This document shows, piece after piece, positions 7,443-15,600 of a stretch of 18,341 nucleotides of DNA. A program made the translations under genes and the position numbers. Numbering within the stretch: the first letter of the stretch is position 1; each line of letters begins with the position of its first letter. The stretch spans positions 1 through 18,341 of the forward strand of contig URUY01000037.1 in NCBI GenBank assembly GCA_900551115.1, given 5' to 3'. This DNA comes from an uncultured Lachnospiraceae bacterium (GTDB lineage Bacteria; Bacillota; Clostridia; Lachnospirales; Lachnospiraceae). A model generated the notes under the pieces. The model ran no database searches, had not been told where the DNA came from, and saw only the letters and a program-made list of their open reading frames with translations.

Positions 7443-9601
7443 GCTGTTCCTCCTTTTCTTTTTTTATCATAAGTCCTAAAAAGCAATGCATCACCTCTGC
7501 CCACATCCATAATAAGCCCCCTTTCTTCCGTATATTGTTCTTTATTCCGCAGCACATAAAATTCCGGTGCAATCTGCTCTAATCTTCCTGCACCATTCAG
7601 CGCTTCAAAATCCTTCTCAAATAAATTGACACAATACTGTCCTGCCTCCCGCACCAGCTGCCGGGAATATTCACCTCTGCGAAGCTTCTCAGCAAGTGCG
7701 CTTGCTTCCGGCTCCTTATCAATCAGTATGGTTTTTGTATTACTCTCAATTAGCCTAAACTGTTTTGCTATTTCAGCAAAAGGAAACAGACAGGATCTTG
7801 TACCCTTCTCCAACTGCCCGATAATATCCTTTGCATCCAGTCCCTCACCCTTTAGGTAATACAATCGGTTGAAATATTCGGCTATGGCTTCAAGGGATGA
7901 AATATCTTCATATTTTTCTGCAATCTGTTCCGCAACGGCAATCGGTTGTTTTAGCTCATTTGGCAAATGAATATCCTCTGCTGCTTCCAGGGTAAAAACC
8001 TCCGTAAGGCAATCCTCTTTTTTATTTTTCCCTTCCCGGTTACAGCGCCCTGCTGCCTGTATCACAGAATCAATTCCCGCAAGCTCCCTGAAAACCATCT
8101 GAAAGTCAAAATCCACCCCGGCCTCCACCAGACTGGTAGCAATCAGACGGCAGGCCCTTCCCTCTTTAAGCCTTGCACGCACCTTTTCCATAATCCGTTT
8201 TCTATGGACAGGATACATAAAGGTAGAAAGATGAAAATTCTCCTCCCCCGGCAGCATTTCATAGATACGCTGCACACGGCGCCTGCTGTTTAAAATACAA
8301 AGCGCCTGCTCTCTTTCCTTTAATCGGTCTATCAGCCCCTCTTCCGAAAATTCTCCCTTTTTTTCCACAAGAGTTCTTTGAAAGAAACGGTACTGTCCCT
8401 CCACATCGGGACAAATTTCCTTTGCCTTTATGGGTGCTGGGAAAAACTGCTGCAGCGCGGGCTGTGTAGCCGTACACAAAACTGCCGTACAGCGGTAATT
8501 GTATACCAGTTCACTGATTGCCTGAATGCATGGCTTTAAATATTTCGCCGGCAGCATTTGGGCTTCATCAAAGATAATGATGCTGTTTGCCAGATTATGC
8601 AGTTTGCGGCATTTAGAAACTTTGTTGGAAAACAGACTTTCAAAAAACTGAACATTAGTGGTTACCACTACCGGCTTGTCCCAGTTTTCTGCCGCCAGCT
8701 GATACCGTGACAATTCTTCCTGACTTTCATATGTAACGTTGCAATGATCCTCAAGGACATTATTTTTTCCTAATATATCTTTAAAAATCTGTGCGTTTTG
8801 TTCAATGATGCTTGTATAGGGAATGACATAGATAATACGGCTGCAATGGTGCTTCTTTGCATGCTCCAAAGCAAAAGCAAGCGAAGAAATCGTCTTGCCG
8901 CCTCCGGTGGGAACCGTAAGTTTATAAAGCCCTTTTTGCTCCTTTCCCATTTCCAGACATGCCTTTAAGATAGCTGTTCTTCTTCCGTTCACCGTACTAT
9001 TATCCGTGTTGCCAAGCCACGGTGCTATCTTTGCTGATAATCGTTCATAAAGTGTTTCTATGGAATCATAACCGTCCCGCCTTACCTGATTCATCGACAT
9101 AAAGGCTTCCGTATCCAAAAAATCAGCATCCACAAGACAGGAAAACAGCATTCGTGTAAAAAAGGAAAGCCCGAAGCCGCCCTTATCAAGAGGCCTTAAA
9201 GAAGGGTAAGAAAAAGAAGGCTTCCGGATTTCCCGCCTGAAAGCATGGTAATCCTCCACCTCTTTTTTTAATCTTCCCATAAGGGTCGCTTCTCCGGCAG
9301 CATCTCCTAACGTACCGCCATTTAACAAACCGGAATGATGTCCGGAAATACAATAGGCTGCAATGGGATTTCCTGCCTCCTTTGCACCCGCTGTGGCATG
9401 GTCTGTAATAGGACCACCCTGCAGGCGTTTCTGAAAAGCTTCTGAATACTTCCCAACGTCATGAAGCAGACCTATACCATATCCCCATTCCCGACATCCG
9501 AAAGCCTCAGCAAAGTCAGCCGCCAAATCCGCGGTATTGGTTAAATGCTCCTCAATACTCTGCTCACGAAACCCGTCCTCACTTTTATGTGCCAGATACA
9601 T
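7439..9601 (-). CDS. cas3: CRISPR-associated helicase/nuclease Cas3 (HD domain fused)
   Basis: Cas3 is recruited by Cascade to the opened target, where it unwinds and degrades DNA. The 720-residue product has an N-terminal HD nuclease with H19, H47-D48 (LLHDVGK), H68 (DHATAG), H88-H89 (SGHHSG) and the CLVDADFLD aspartates at 158-163. The SF2 helicase follows, with Walker A PTGGGKT (231-237), DEAQ (345-348), TATQ (377-380) and motif VI QAAGRCNREG (515-524). The ATG at 9601 was preferred to an upstream TTG at 9631 because AGGGGG lies eight bases before it and the protein then begins MYLAHKSEDG, as is usual in this family. It is the first gene of the cas operon and overlaps cas5c by four bases. 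All key motifs are intact. Confidence 0.97.
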   Translation of the reverse strand: MYLAHKSEDGFREQSIEEHLTNTADLAADFAEAFGCREWGYGIGLLHDVGKYSEAFQKRLQGGPITDHATAGAKEAGNPIAAYCISGHHSGLLNGGTLGDAAGEATLMGRLKKEVEDYHAFRREIRKPSFSYPSLRPLDKGGFGLSFFTRMLFSCLVDADFLDTEAFMSMNQVRRDGYDSIETLYERLSAKIAPWLGNTDNSTVNGRRTAILKACLEMGKEQKGLYKLTVPTGGGKTISSLAFALEHAKKHHCSRIIYVIPYTSIIEQNAQIFKDILGKNNVLEDHCNVTYESQEELSRYQLAAENWDKPVVVTTNVQFFESLFSNKVSKCRKLHNLANSIIIFDEAQMLPAKYLKPCIQAISELVYNYRCTAVLCTATQPALQQFFPAPIKAKEICPDVEGQYRFFQRTLVEKKGEFSEEGLIDRLKEREQALCILNSRRRVQRIYEMLPGEENFHLSTFMYPVHRKRIMEKVRARLKEGRACRLIATSLVEAGVDFDFQMVFRELAGIDSVIQAAGRCNREGKNKKEDCLTEVFTLEAAEDIHLPNELKQPIAVAEQIAEKYEDISSLEAIAEYFNRLYYLKGEGLDAKDIIGQLEKGTRSCLFPFAEIAKQFRLIESNTKTILIDKEPEASALAEKLRRGEYSRQLVREAGQYCVNLFEKDFEALNGAGRLEQIAPEFYVLRNKEQYTEERGLIMDVGRGDALLFRTYDKKRKGGTA

Positions 9602-9684
9602 CGACAATCCCCCTATTGATATACTTGTCAAAAAATTTTCATGTTTCTAATAAATTTATACTTCAAATCCAAATATCTTTCTCT

Positions 9685-9713
9685 ATTTTACCACTATCCA
9701 GTAATAATTTCCA
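9685..9713 (-). promoter_or_regulatory. Candidate promoter of the cas operon
   Basis: On the minus strand TGGAAA (9708-9713) and TAAAAT (9685-9690) are 17 bp apart, and TGG immediately precedes the -10, giving an extended -10 (TGn). It would leave a 5' leader of about 75-80 nt before cas3. It lies downstream of the terminator at 9742-9785, so the cas operon would have its own transcript. Confidence 0.5.
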
Positions 9714-9741
9714 CATTTTTCGACAAGAATATTTTATCATC

Positions 9742-9785
9742 AAAAAAAGCCAACCATGCCCGTTCCCTGGCATAATCAGCTTTTT
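9742..9785 (-). terminator. Intrinsic terminator after the O-antigen-ligase-like gene
   Basis: On the minus strand AAAGCTGATTATGCC pairs with GGCATGGTTGGCTTT to form a stem of about 15 bp (several G-T pairs) around a loop AGGGAACG, followed by a run of seven T. It lies 37-80 bases beyond the stop at 9822. The A-run on the other side could let it act weakly on the plus strand as well. Confidence 0.75.
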
Positions 9786-9821
9786 CCCTCTATCATATAT
9801 GCTCAATACGCTCTTTGCCCG

Positions 9822-11618
9822 CTAAGAATCCATTGTCTCTGCTCCTGGCATCTTCCGGTACAAGCCTTCCCCTATCCCCAACACAATAAACATCTGCGTC
9901 ACGTTCATGGTCTGCTGGAAGCTGAAGATATTGTTGATGGTATAACAAAACAGGCTGACACCGCAGGCCACGCACAAGGTACGAAAAACCGACGTTTTCA
10001 CATTCCCTCTGCCAATAGCTGACTGAGGCATTGTACGGCATCTTACAAAACGGCAGATGGCGCTCACCATCATTCCCGCAAAACCGACTAGCCCTATCAC
10101 GCCCAAATTTGCCAAAACCGTAATCCATTCTCCGTGGGCATTGGTAAGCCGGCTGTTCCCGAACTGGCTGCGCACAGTTTCAAGAAGCGCTTCATCCGGT
10201 CCGTTGTAAATATAAGCTGCCATACCGTCAGGGCCTGCTCCTACAATCCTGTGAAGGAAGTCCTGAGACAGCCAGGTGCGGATTCCGGCAGTCCAGGTTC
10301 CGCCTCGTGCGCTTCCCCAGTTTTCATCAAAAATAAACAGCGGATTCTCCGAAAAGCTGCCGATGCTTCCGGGCTTAAGAGTATTGACAGTCAGCATCAC
10401 TACAAATGACACCATTGTCACACCCATAGCAATAAGAATCCCGAACCAAGCCTTCCGTAAGCCCCTGTATACAGGACATTTCTTTTTGGAAAGTCCTGCC
10501 GTTTTCTTTTCTTCCCTGTCCAAGAGCAGATACAGTATAATTACGATTGCACCCGCTATCCATGGAAACGCCGTTGTCATAATCAGGCTGTATGCCTTTG
10601 TTATATATTGATTTCTGTCCGGCCAAAGCCACTGTATCACAGACAGCATCTGTGCCGTTATACAAAAGACGAGTAACATTTCCAAAAAACATTTCAGCCT
10701 GCGTCTATCGCTTACAGACAAACTCCCCAGTAAAAGAAGCATCGCCAAAAGCGCCAACAGCCCGCTGTCGCTTCCCTGGGTAATACCTGTGGCAAAGCCT
10801 GCCGCCATGAGAATTCCCAGTAATACCTTTCTTAAATAAAATGCTCTGCCGCTTTCTTCTTCCGTCTTCTCATAGAATAAGAAAAGGCCGGACGCCAGCG
10901 GAAACAGCACTGTCCAATAACCACAGTACCAGTTAATGTTGCCGATTGTCGATATGTAACCGGGACCGGCTGAATCCATCCTCAAAGGATTTATCCCGTA
11001 CCTGTTCAAAAGCCCCAGTAAAAAAACAAAAAAGGATACTGCAAGCATAACTCCTGCCACCCATTTTGCCAAAATCTTCGGCAAAAACCTGGATATTGCA
11101 AAATAGGAAAACACCAAAACAAGCTGTGGCAAAAAACCCATATACCAACCCTGTGCCCCCAAACGCAGCGCTTCGGGATACTCTGTATAATAATAGGAAA
11201 GACTCAGACCAATTGCATAAACTATAGCAAATTTGTCCGTCACAGAAAGACTGTCCAAAAAGGAATTAATCAGTAAATTCAGCTTACCCTTATTTTCTTT
11301 ATTTTTCTGCCACCAGCAAATTGCTGCAAAAATAAGATAAAATACAAATATATGACCAAACAGCCGTATGGAGAAAAAACCATATTTTCTGAAAAATTCT
11401 GATTTATTACTGCCGATTGCATTGTAATCGGTTGCAGTCTGAAAATAAACAGGCAGAACTACCGCTATGGCAACCAGGTAAAATATTGTCACCAGTCGTA
11501 AAAGCAGGGTCAAAAATGCCTTACAGACCTCCGACACACTCATTTCTTTAAAGTCTTCTCTCGTCTTCCTGTATTTTTCTGCCAGCCTGCTCTTCGTATT
11601 TATCCATGCCCCACGCAT
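9822..11618 (-). CDS. O-antigen ligase-like polytopic membrane protein
   Basis: This is a large integral membrane protein with roughly ten to twelve hydrophobic segments (for example LLLRLVTIFYLVAIAVVL, IFVFYLIFAAICW and GILIAMGVTMVSFVVML). Near the C terminus RLTNAHGEWITVLANLGVIGL resembles the conserved block of the O-antigen ligase/Wzy polymerase family (Wzy_C, PF04932), which joins or polymerises glycans outside the membrane. GNINWYCGYWTVLFPLASG in the first half also fits. The start is uncertain: the frame is open to 11663, with ATGs at 11663, 11660, 11630 and 11618. The last follows the stop of the upstream gene, about 13 bases after GAGGAG, and gives 598 residues. No glycosyltransferase genes lie nearby, so the substrate is unknown. 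The terminator at 9742 ends this unit. Confidence 0.75.
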   Translation of the reverse strand: MRGAWINTKSRLAEKYRKTREDFKEMSVSEVCKAFLTLLLRLVTIFYLVAIAVVLPVYFQTATDYNAIGSNKSEFFRKYGFFSIRLFGHIFVFYLIFAAICWWQKNKENKGKLNLLINSFLDSLSVTDKFAIVYAIGLSLSYYYTEYPEALRLGAQGWYMGFLPQLVLVFSYFAISRFLPKILAKWVAGVMLAVSFFVFLLGLLNRYGINPLRMDSAGPGYISTIGNINWYCGYWTVLFPLASGLFLFYEKTEEESGRAFYLRKVLLGILMAAGFATGITQGSDSGLLALLAMLLLLGSLSVSDRRRLKCFLEMLLVFCITAQMLSVIQWLWPDRNQYITKAYSLIMTTAFPWIAGAIVIILYLLLDREEKKTAGLSKKKCPVYRGLRKAWFGILIAMGVTMVSFVVMLTVNTLKPGSIGSFSENPLFIFDENWGSARGGTWTAGIRTWLSQDFLHRIVGAGPDGMAAYIYNGPDEALLETVRSQFGNSRLTNAHGEWITVLANLGVIGLVGFAGMMVSAICRFVRCRTMPQSAIGRGNVKTSVFRTLCVACGVSLFCYTINNIFSFQQTMNVTQMFIVLGIGEGLYRKMPGAETMDS

Positions 11619-11622
11619 TGTA

Positions 11623-12726
11623 CTACTCATTCTCCTCTTTTGGTATATTATCTTTTTCATCATAATTCATTTGCCGCCTGTCGTCAACATAACGGCAGTA
11701 TGCCTCATAGGTCTGCTTAATCATGACAAATCCTACCGGCCCCTTTACGATTCCCCAAAGCCCAAACAGCTGCAGGCCCGCGTAAATGGCTAACAGTATC
11801 GCTATGGGATATACACCTACCTTCTCCCCGATTAGCTTAGGCTCCATAAATTCCCGTAAAAGGGCACAGGCGATATAGAGCAGCACACAGAAAAGAGCCT
11901 TCCAGTAATACCCTAAAAACAACTGCCACAGTGCCAGCGGCAGGATTACAATTCCTGTTCCGATAAAAGGCAGCGCATCCAAAAGACCAGCCAGTATGCC
12001 AAACAGAAATGCATTTTCCACTCCTGTTACAAGCAGTACAACCGTACACAGCACCGCAATGGAAAGCATAATCATAAGCTGCGCTTTTATAAAAGTAGCA
12101 ATATAGCGTATAACCTTTAAAATAATTTCCAAAACTACCCGGCTCTCCATCTGCGCCCCCATCCAGGCAAGGATAGCATCATAGTCCTTTGCAAGCAGTA
12201 CAGTCGCAATCATGGTAACTGCCAGTACAGCAATAACGGCGATAAGCTGCCGGATATAAAGCCAGGATTCACCGATTAACCCCGGCAGCACCTGCACCTG
12301 AAAATTCTCTACAAACACATCTACCTGCTCTACCAGAATCTGTGTCAGACCACTTGTATTAATTCCCAAAAATCCGCCTGCTCCATTACAGCATTTTGTC
12401 ACAAAAAAACGGACATTCTCCTGCACATTATCCATATTTTCTATCCACCAAGGCAGCCTTTGCAGAAGAAAGGAGCCCCCCAGCCATAGCAGTACAATCA
12501 AAATACCGCATAAAAGCAGCAGGATTGCACTGGCAAGATACTGTTTTTTTATTCTCGTTTTTTTCTGGATATCATCAAAAGCAGGATAACACAGCGTAAG
12601 AAACATACCCGCAATTAAAATAGGCGTAACAAGCGGGCTGATATAACGCAGAAAAAAATAGACTGCTCCCGTAATCAGAAGCAGCACCATATATTTATTA
12701 TCCCAAAGCCTTTTCTTTTCCTGCAT
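11623..12726 (-). CDS. AI-2E/YtvI-family membrane protein
   Basis: The 367-residue protein belongs to the AI-2E transporter family (UPF0118/PerM/YtvI), whose members are eight-helix membrane proteins proposed to move small molecules or sodium. Some clostridial members are linked to sporulation. Hydrophobic segments lie at about 12-48, 64-85, 160-180, 215-235 and 240-330. Family blocks seen are LLDALPFIGTGIVILPLALWQL (positions 248-269) and REFMEPKLIGEKVGVYPIAI (positions 291-310). The ATG at 12726 has AAGGAGGG eight bases upstream. It lies 45 bases after the pseudouridine synthase gene, and its end touches the start region of the O-antigen-ligase-like gene, so the three are probably one operon. 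The substrate cannot be told from the sequence. Confidence 0.85.
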   Translation of the reverse strand: MQEKKRLWDNKYMVLLLITGAVYFFLRYISPLVTPILIAGMFLTLCYPAFDDIQKKTRIKKQYLASAILLLLCGILIVLLWLGGSFLLQRLPWWIENMDNVQENVRFFVTKCCNGAGGFLGINTSGLTQILVEQVDVFVENFQVQVLPGLIGESWLYIRQLIAVIAVLAVTMIATVLLAKDYDAILAWMGAQMESRVVLEIILKVIRYIATFIKAQLMIMLSIAVLCTVVLLVTGVENAFLFGILAGLLDALPFIGTGIVILPLALWQLFLGYYWKALFCVLLYIACALLREFMEPKLIGEKVGVYPIAILLAIYAGLQLFGLWGIVKGPVGFVMIKQTYEAYCRYVDDRRQMNYDEKDNIPKEENE

Positions 12727-12771
12727 ACCAATCCCTCCTTTTCAGGATTAGTATGAGATTTTTCTATAAAA

Positions 12772-13581
12772 TCATTCTGAAAAAAGTGCAAAAACAGGGT
12801 TGTCGGGACTAACAGTATATTCCATTTTCTTTTTTGTGACCGGATGTGTAAATATAAGCCTGCACGCACACAGAGCAGTATTTTTAATGCCCAGTTTTTT
12901 GGAAACTTCAAGACTCTTTTCGTTCCCGTATTTCACATCCCCCAAAATCGGACTGCCCGCACGAGAAAGCTGGGCTCTGATTTGGTGAAAACGTCCGGTC
13001 TCAAGCTGTACCTTAAGTAACGATATCATACCCTCCGCCGATTCATTTTCAGCTGTAACCTCAAAATGCAGAACCGCTTTTTTCGCACCCTCCGCATCAT
13101 TGCTGCCATTTCTTACCGCTCTGACATCCACACCGCCGCTGCCATTTCTTACCGCTCTGACATCGTTATACACTACCGCCCGGCCATCCTTTTTGCCCAA
13201 ATAATCCACAAGCTCACCGCCTGCTGCCGCAGGTTTTCCACAAACAGCTGCCAGATATTCCTTACAAAAGTCTGCGCTCTGCAGCTGTCCGCTTAATGCA
13301 GCCGCTGCCGCAGGTGTCTTTCCGAAAACAAGAAGGCCTTCCACAGGCTGGTCCAGTCTGTGGACAATTCCCAGATAAGGCGGGCCGCCCGCCCTTCTTT
13401 TTCCTTTCTGTCCATCATCCTTTTTCTCCGGTTTTCCTGCAGCGTTTTTTTCAGCCGCCAGATAGTTTTTCAGTTCACTTACCACATCCTGCTGCCCGAT
13501 ATGCGCAGTCTGCACCGCAAGCCCTGCCGGCTTGTGTATTACAATAATATCCGCATCCTCAAAAATAATCTTTGTACGCAT
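12772..13581 (-). CDS. RluA-family pseudouridine synthase
   Basis: This enzyme would convert uridine to pseudouridine in rRNA or tRNA. The 269-residue protein has the family motif GIVHRLDQPVEGLLVF with catalytic D77, the N-terminal HKPAGLAVQ block (16-24), and ETGRFHQIRAQLSRAGSPI (194-212). No S4 RNA-binding domain precedes the catalytic domain, as in the short RluA/RluC-like members. Two insertions stand out: a Lys/Glu-rich stretch at about 44-65, and a tandem repeat DVRAVRNGS...DVRAVRNGS at 140-160 that comes from a 36-bp duplication. The ATG at 13581 has AAAGGGA upstream and a good promoter at 13605-13633. The target base cannot be deduced. Confidence 0.9.
   Translation of the reverse strand: MRTKIIFEDADIIVIHKPAGLAVQTAHIGQQDVVSELKNYLAAEKNAAGKPEKKDDGQKGKRRAGGPPYLGIVHRLDQPVEGLLVFGKTPAAAAALSGQLQSADFCKEYLAAVCGKPAAAGGELVDYLGKKDGRAVVYNDVRAVRNGSGGVDVRAVRNGSNDAEGAKKAVLHFEVTAENESAEGMISLLKVQLETGRFHQIRAQLSRAGSPILGDVKYGNEKSLEVSKKLGIKNTALCACRLIFTHPVTKKKMEYTVSPDNPVFALFSE
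13102..13164. repeat. In-frame 36-bp tandem duplication within the pseudouridine synthase gene
   Basis: A 27-bp block beginning GCTGCCATTTCTTACCGC occurs at 13102-13128 and again, identical by eye, at 13138-13164, a period of 36 bp (12 codons). It adds one copy of a surface-like peptide, VRNGSGGVDVRA, without breaking the frame. The identity of the copies suggests a recent event. Confidence 0.9.
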
Positions 13582-13604
13582 AGTTTTCTGTCCCTTTCTA
13601 TGCT

Positions 13605-13633
13605 ATTATAAAATAAAAAAACAGGGAGGACAA
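13605..13633 (-). promoter_or_regulatory. Promoter of the pseudouridine synthase/AI-2E/ligase unit
   Basis: On the minus strand TTGTCC (13628-13633) and a perfect TATAAT (13605-13610) are separated by 17 bp. The predicted start lies about 15-20 bases before the ATG at 13581. It overlaps the ribosome binding site of the divergent acetyltransferase gene. A weaker plus-strand -10 (TATAAA, 13607-13612) overlaps it. Confidence 0.6.
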
Positions 13634-13637
13634 GCCA

Positions 13638-14174
13638 ATGCTTCGATTGCGCCCCTACAAAAAATGTGATGCAGAAACGATTGTATCCTGGTTTAAGGAT
13701 GAAGAAACCTTCTATAAATGGAGTGCCGGAAGACTGGGCAGCTATCCCCTTTTGGCAGACACATTGATACGCCATTATGAAGAGCAGGAATATACGGAGA
13801 ATTTTTTCCCCATGACCGCCTTTGACGAAGATGGCATTGCCGGTCATCTGCTGTTACGCTTTCCTACAGAAGACAGACGGATTCTGCGCTTTGGCTTTGT
13901 GGTAGTGGACGGCACAAAACGCGGACGCGGATACGGCAGGGAAATGCTTACCCTTGCCCTGACCTATGCCTTTACTGTTATGAAAGCCGAAAAAGTCACT
14001 ATCGGCGTCTTTGAAAATAATCTGCCCGCAAGGCACTGCTACTATTCTCTTGGTTTCAAAGAAACCTCCGTCACAGAAGACTATGCCATTGCGGGCCGGC
14101 TTTGGAAATGTATTGAGTTGGAAATTACCCCTGAGTATAGCGTGTCAAAAACTGACGGGTACGCTCTTCCTTAG
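13638..14174 (+). CDS. GNAT-family N-acetyltransferase
   Basis: This is a predicted acetyl-CoA-dependent acetyltransferase of the GNAT fold (Acetyltransf_1/3). The acetyl-CoA loop is visible as KRGRGYGREM (94-103), after the strand RFGFVVVDG and before the helix TLALTYAF. VFENNLPARHCYYSLGFKE (124-142) is the usual C-terminal motif. The 178-residue product starts at an ATG seven bases after AGGGAGGA. The domain seems complete at about residue 162 (CIELEI). The last 15 residues, TPEYSVSKTDGYALP, are read from the opposite strand of the ABC ATPase gene, which this gene overlaps tail to tail by 50 bp. The substrate is unknown; it may be a small amine or a peptide N terminus. Confidence 0.88.
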   Translation: MLRLRPYKKCDAETIVSWFKDEETFYKWSAGRLGSYPLLADTLIRHYEEQEYTENFFPMTAFDEDGIAGHLLLRFPTEDRRILRFGFVVVDGTKRGRGYGREMLTLALTYAFTVMKAEKVTIGVFENNLPARHCYYSLGFKETSVTEDYAIAGRLWKCIELEITPEYSVSKTDGYALP

Positions 14175-14910
14175 GATTATCAATTACTTCCTTAGGCGTA
14201 CCCTGCTCCACAATCAATCCCTCATCCATAAAAATAATCTGGTCTGCTACATCTCTGGCAAACGCCATTTCATGGGTCACGATAATCATGGTGGTTTTTT
14301 TCTCCGCCAGTCCCCGGATAACCTTCAGCACCTCGCCGGTAAGCTCCGGGTCAAGCGCTGAGGTAGGCTCGTCAAAACAGAGGATATCCGGCTTCAGCGC
14401 AAGCGCTCTGGCAATGGCTACTCTCTGCTGCTGCCCGCCGGAAAGCTGATGCGGATAGTGTTCCGTCCTCTCTGAAAGCCCCATCTGGGCAAGCAGATTA
14501 CGGCCATGCTCGTCAATTTCTTCGTAAATCTCCCGTTTATGCTGTTTAAAATCCGTTCTCTCCTGCGCCAGAAGACGCTCTGCCAGCGTTACATTCTGAA
14601 GTGCCGTATACTGGGGAAACAGATTAAAGGACTGGAAAACCATTCCAAAATGAAGCCTTTTCCTGCGCAGATCCTTTTCCCATTCTGACAGTGCAAGGGA
14701 GGAATCAAAAAGTGTTTCTCCCCGAACCGTAATCGTCCCCTGATTGGGTCTTTCCAGAAAATTCAAGCACCGAAGAAGCGTGGTCTTGCCGGAACCGGAA
14801 GAACCGATGATTGCCAGCGCATTTCCCTCTTCCAAGGAAAAGCTGACATCCTCAAGTACCTTCGTATTCTCAAAGTGTTTTTCTATATTTTTCACTTCTA
14901 AAATCGCCAT
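14125..14910 (-). CDS. Amino-acid-type ABC transporter ATP-binding protein
   Basis: This is the ATPase subunit of a polar amino acid uptake transporter (GlnQ/HisP type), acting as a dimer at the inner face of the membrane. In 261 residues the Walker A GSSGSGKTT (36-44), Q-loop FQSFNLFPQ (92-100), signature LSGGQQQR (156-163), Walker B LCFDEPTSALDP (177-188) and switch H213 are all present. The ATG at 14910 has AAGGAG eight bases upstream and lies 12 bases after the permease gene. It is the last gene of the three-gene operon and its final 50 bp overlap the convergent acetyltransferase gene. An ERTDFKQHKREIYEEIDEHG stretch (117-136) makes the helical part slightly longer than usual. The ligand is set by the unusual binding protein. 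Confidence 0.95.
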   Translation of the reverse strand: MAILEVKNIEKHFENTKVLEDVSFSLEEGNALAIIGSSGSGKTTLLRCLNFLERPNQGTITVRGETLFDSSLALSEWEKDLRRKRLHFGMVFQSFNLFPQYTALQNVTLAERLLAQERTDFKQHKREIYEEIDEHGRNLLAQMGLSERTEHYPHQLSGGQQQRVAIARALALKPDILCFDEPTSALDPELTGEVLKVIRGLAEKKTTMIIVTHEMAFARDVADQIIFMDEGLIVEQGTPKEVIDNPKEERTRQFLTRYTQG

Positions 14911-14922
14911 ATGCCGCTCTCC

Positions 14923-15579
14923 TTATTTGAAATAATCCAGTCTGCGCTCAATATAATTAAACAGTAATGTTAAAATTCCCACAAACAGCAGATAAAATAC
15001 GCCTGTGTAGAACAACGGCCAGGTCAGTCCGTCCGACTTCATAAAGGAATAACCGGCAAAGGTCAGCTCATAGGCAGAAATAATCCTTGCCAGAGAAGTA
15101 TCCTTTACCAGCGTAATAATTTCATTGGACATGGGCGGCACTATCCGTTTTATCATTTGCAGAAGCGTAATCTTAAAGAAAATCTGACTGCGCGTCATAC
15201 CAAGCACTTCTCCGGCCTCCCGCTGTCCCGCCGGCACACCTTCGATACCCCCGCGGAAAATAACGGAAAAATAGCAGGCATAATTAATGGTAAACGCCAC
15301 CACCGTAGCCGTCAGACGCCCTACCTCACTGCCACTCCAGATGTTGTGACCGAGCCACAGGCCCGGCCCGTAAAATATGATAATCAGCTGGAGCATCAGC
15401 GGCGTACCACGGATAATCCAGACAACAATCTGCATCAGATAACGAAGCGGTCTCCATCTGCTCATTGAGGCAAACGCAAATAAAAGCCCAAGCGGCAGCG
15501 AAAACAACAATGTAAAAATGAAAATTTGAAATGTGGAAGCCAGCCCGTTAAGCAGCGTCTGCGTTACTGTCCAAAACAT
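14923..15579 (-). CDS. Amino-acid-type ABC transporter permease (HisM/GlnP family)
   Basis: This is the membrane subunit of the transporter, probably a homodimer since only one permease gene is present. The 218-residue protein has about five membrane helices and the EAA loop EAGEVLGMTRSQIFFKITL (121-139), which contacts the ATPase. IIRGTPLMLQLIIIFYG (55-71) is the classic motif of the polar amino acid permease family. The ATG at 15579 is preceded by TAAGGAAT. It is 21 bases after the binding protein gene and 12 bases before the ATPase gene. Nothing is damaged, so the unusual binding protein appears to serve an ordinary membrane complex. Confidence 0.95.
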   Translation of the reverse strand: MFWTVTQTLLNGLASTFQIFIFTLLFSLPLGLLFAFASMSRWRPLRYLMQIVVWIIRGTPLMLQLIIIFYGPGLWLGHNIWSGSEVGRLTATVVAFTINYACYFSVIFRGGIEGVPAGQREAGEVLGMTRSQIFFKITLLQMIKRIVPPMSNEIITLVKDTSLARIISAYELTFAGYSFMKSDGLTWPLFYTGVFYLLFVGILTLLFNYIERRLDYFK

Positions 15580-15600
15580 ATTCCTTACCCATACCTTTTC

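Noticed and set aside
7967..8293. Open frames of up to 145 codons on the plus strand opposite cas3, cas5c and cas8c.
   Set aside because: They lie entirely antisense to conserved cas genes, have no ribosome binding sites, and their translations look like cysteine- and histidine-rich shadow frames.
9601..9631. A TTGACA box at 9626-9631 (minus strand) just before cas3 as its -35, and a TTG start at 9631.
   Set aside because: A matching -10 would fall in the cas3 ribosome binding site and start codon. The ATG at 9601 has a better site and the expected N terminus.
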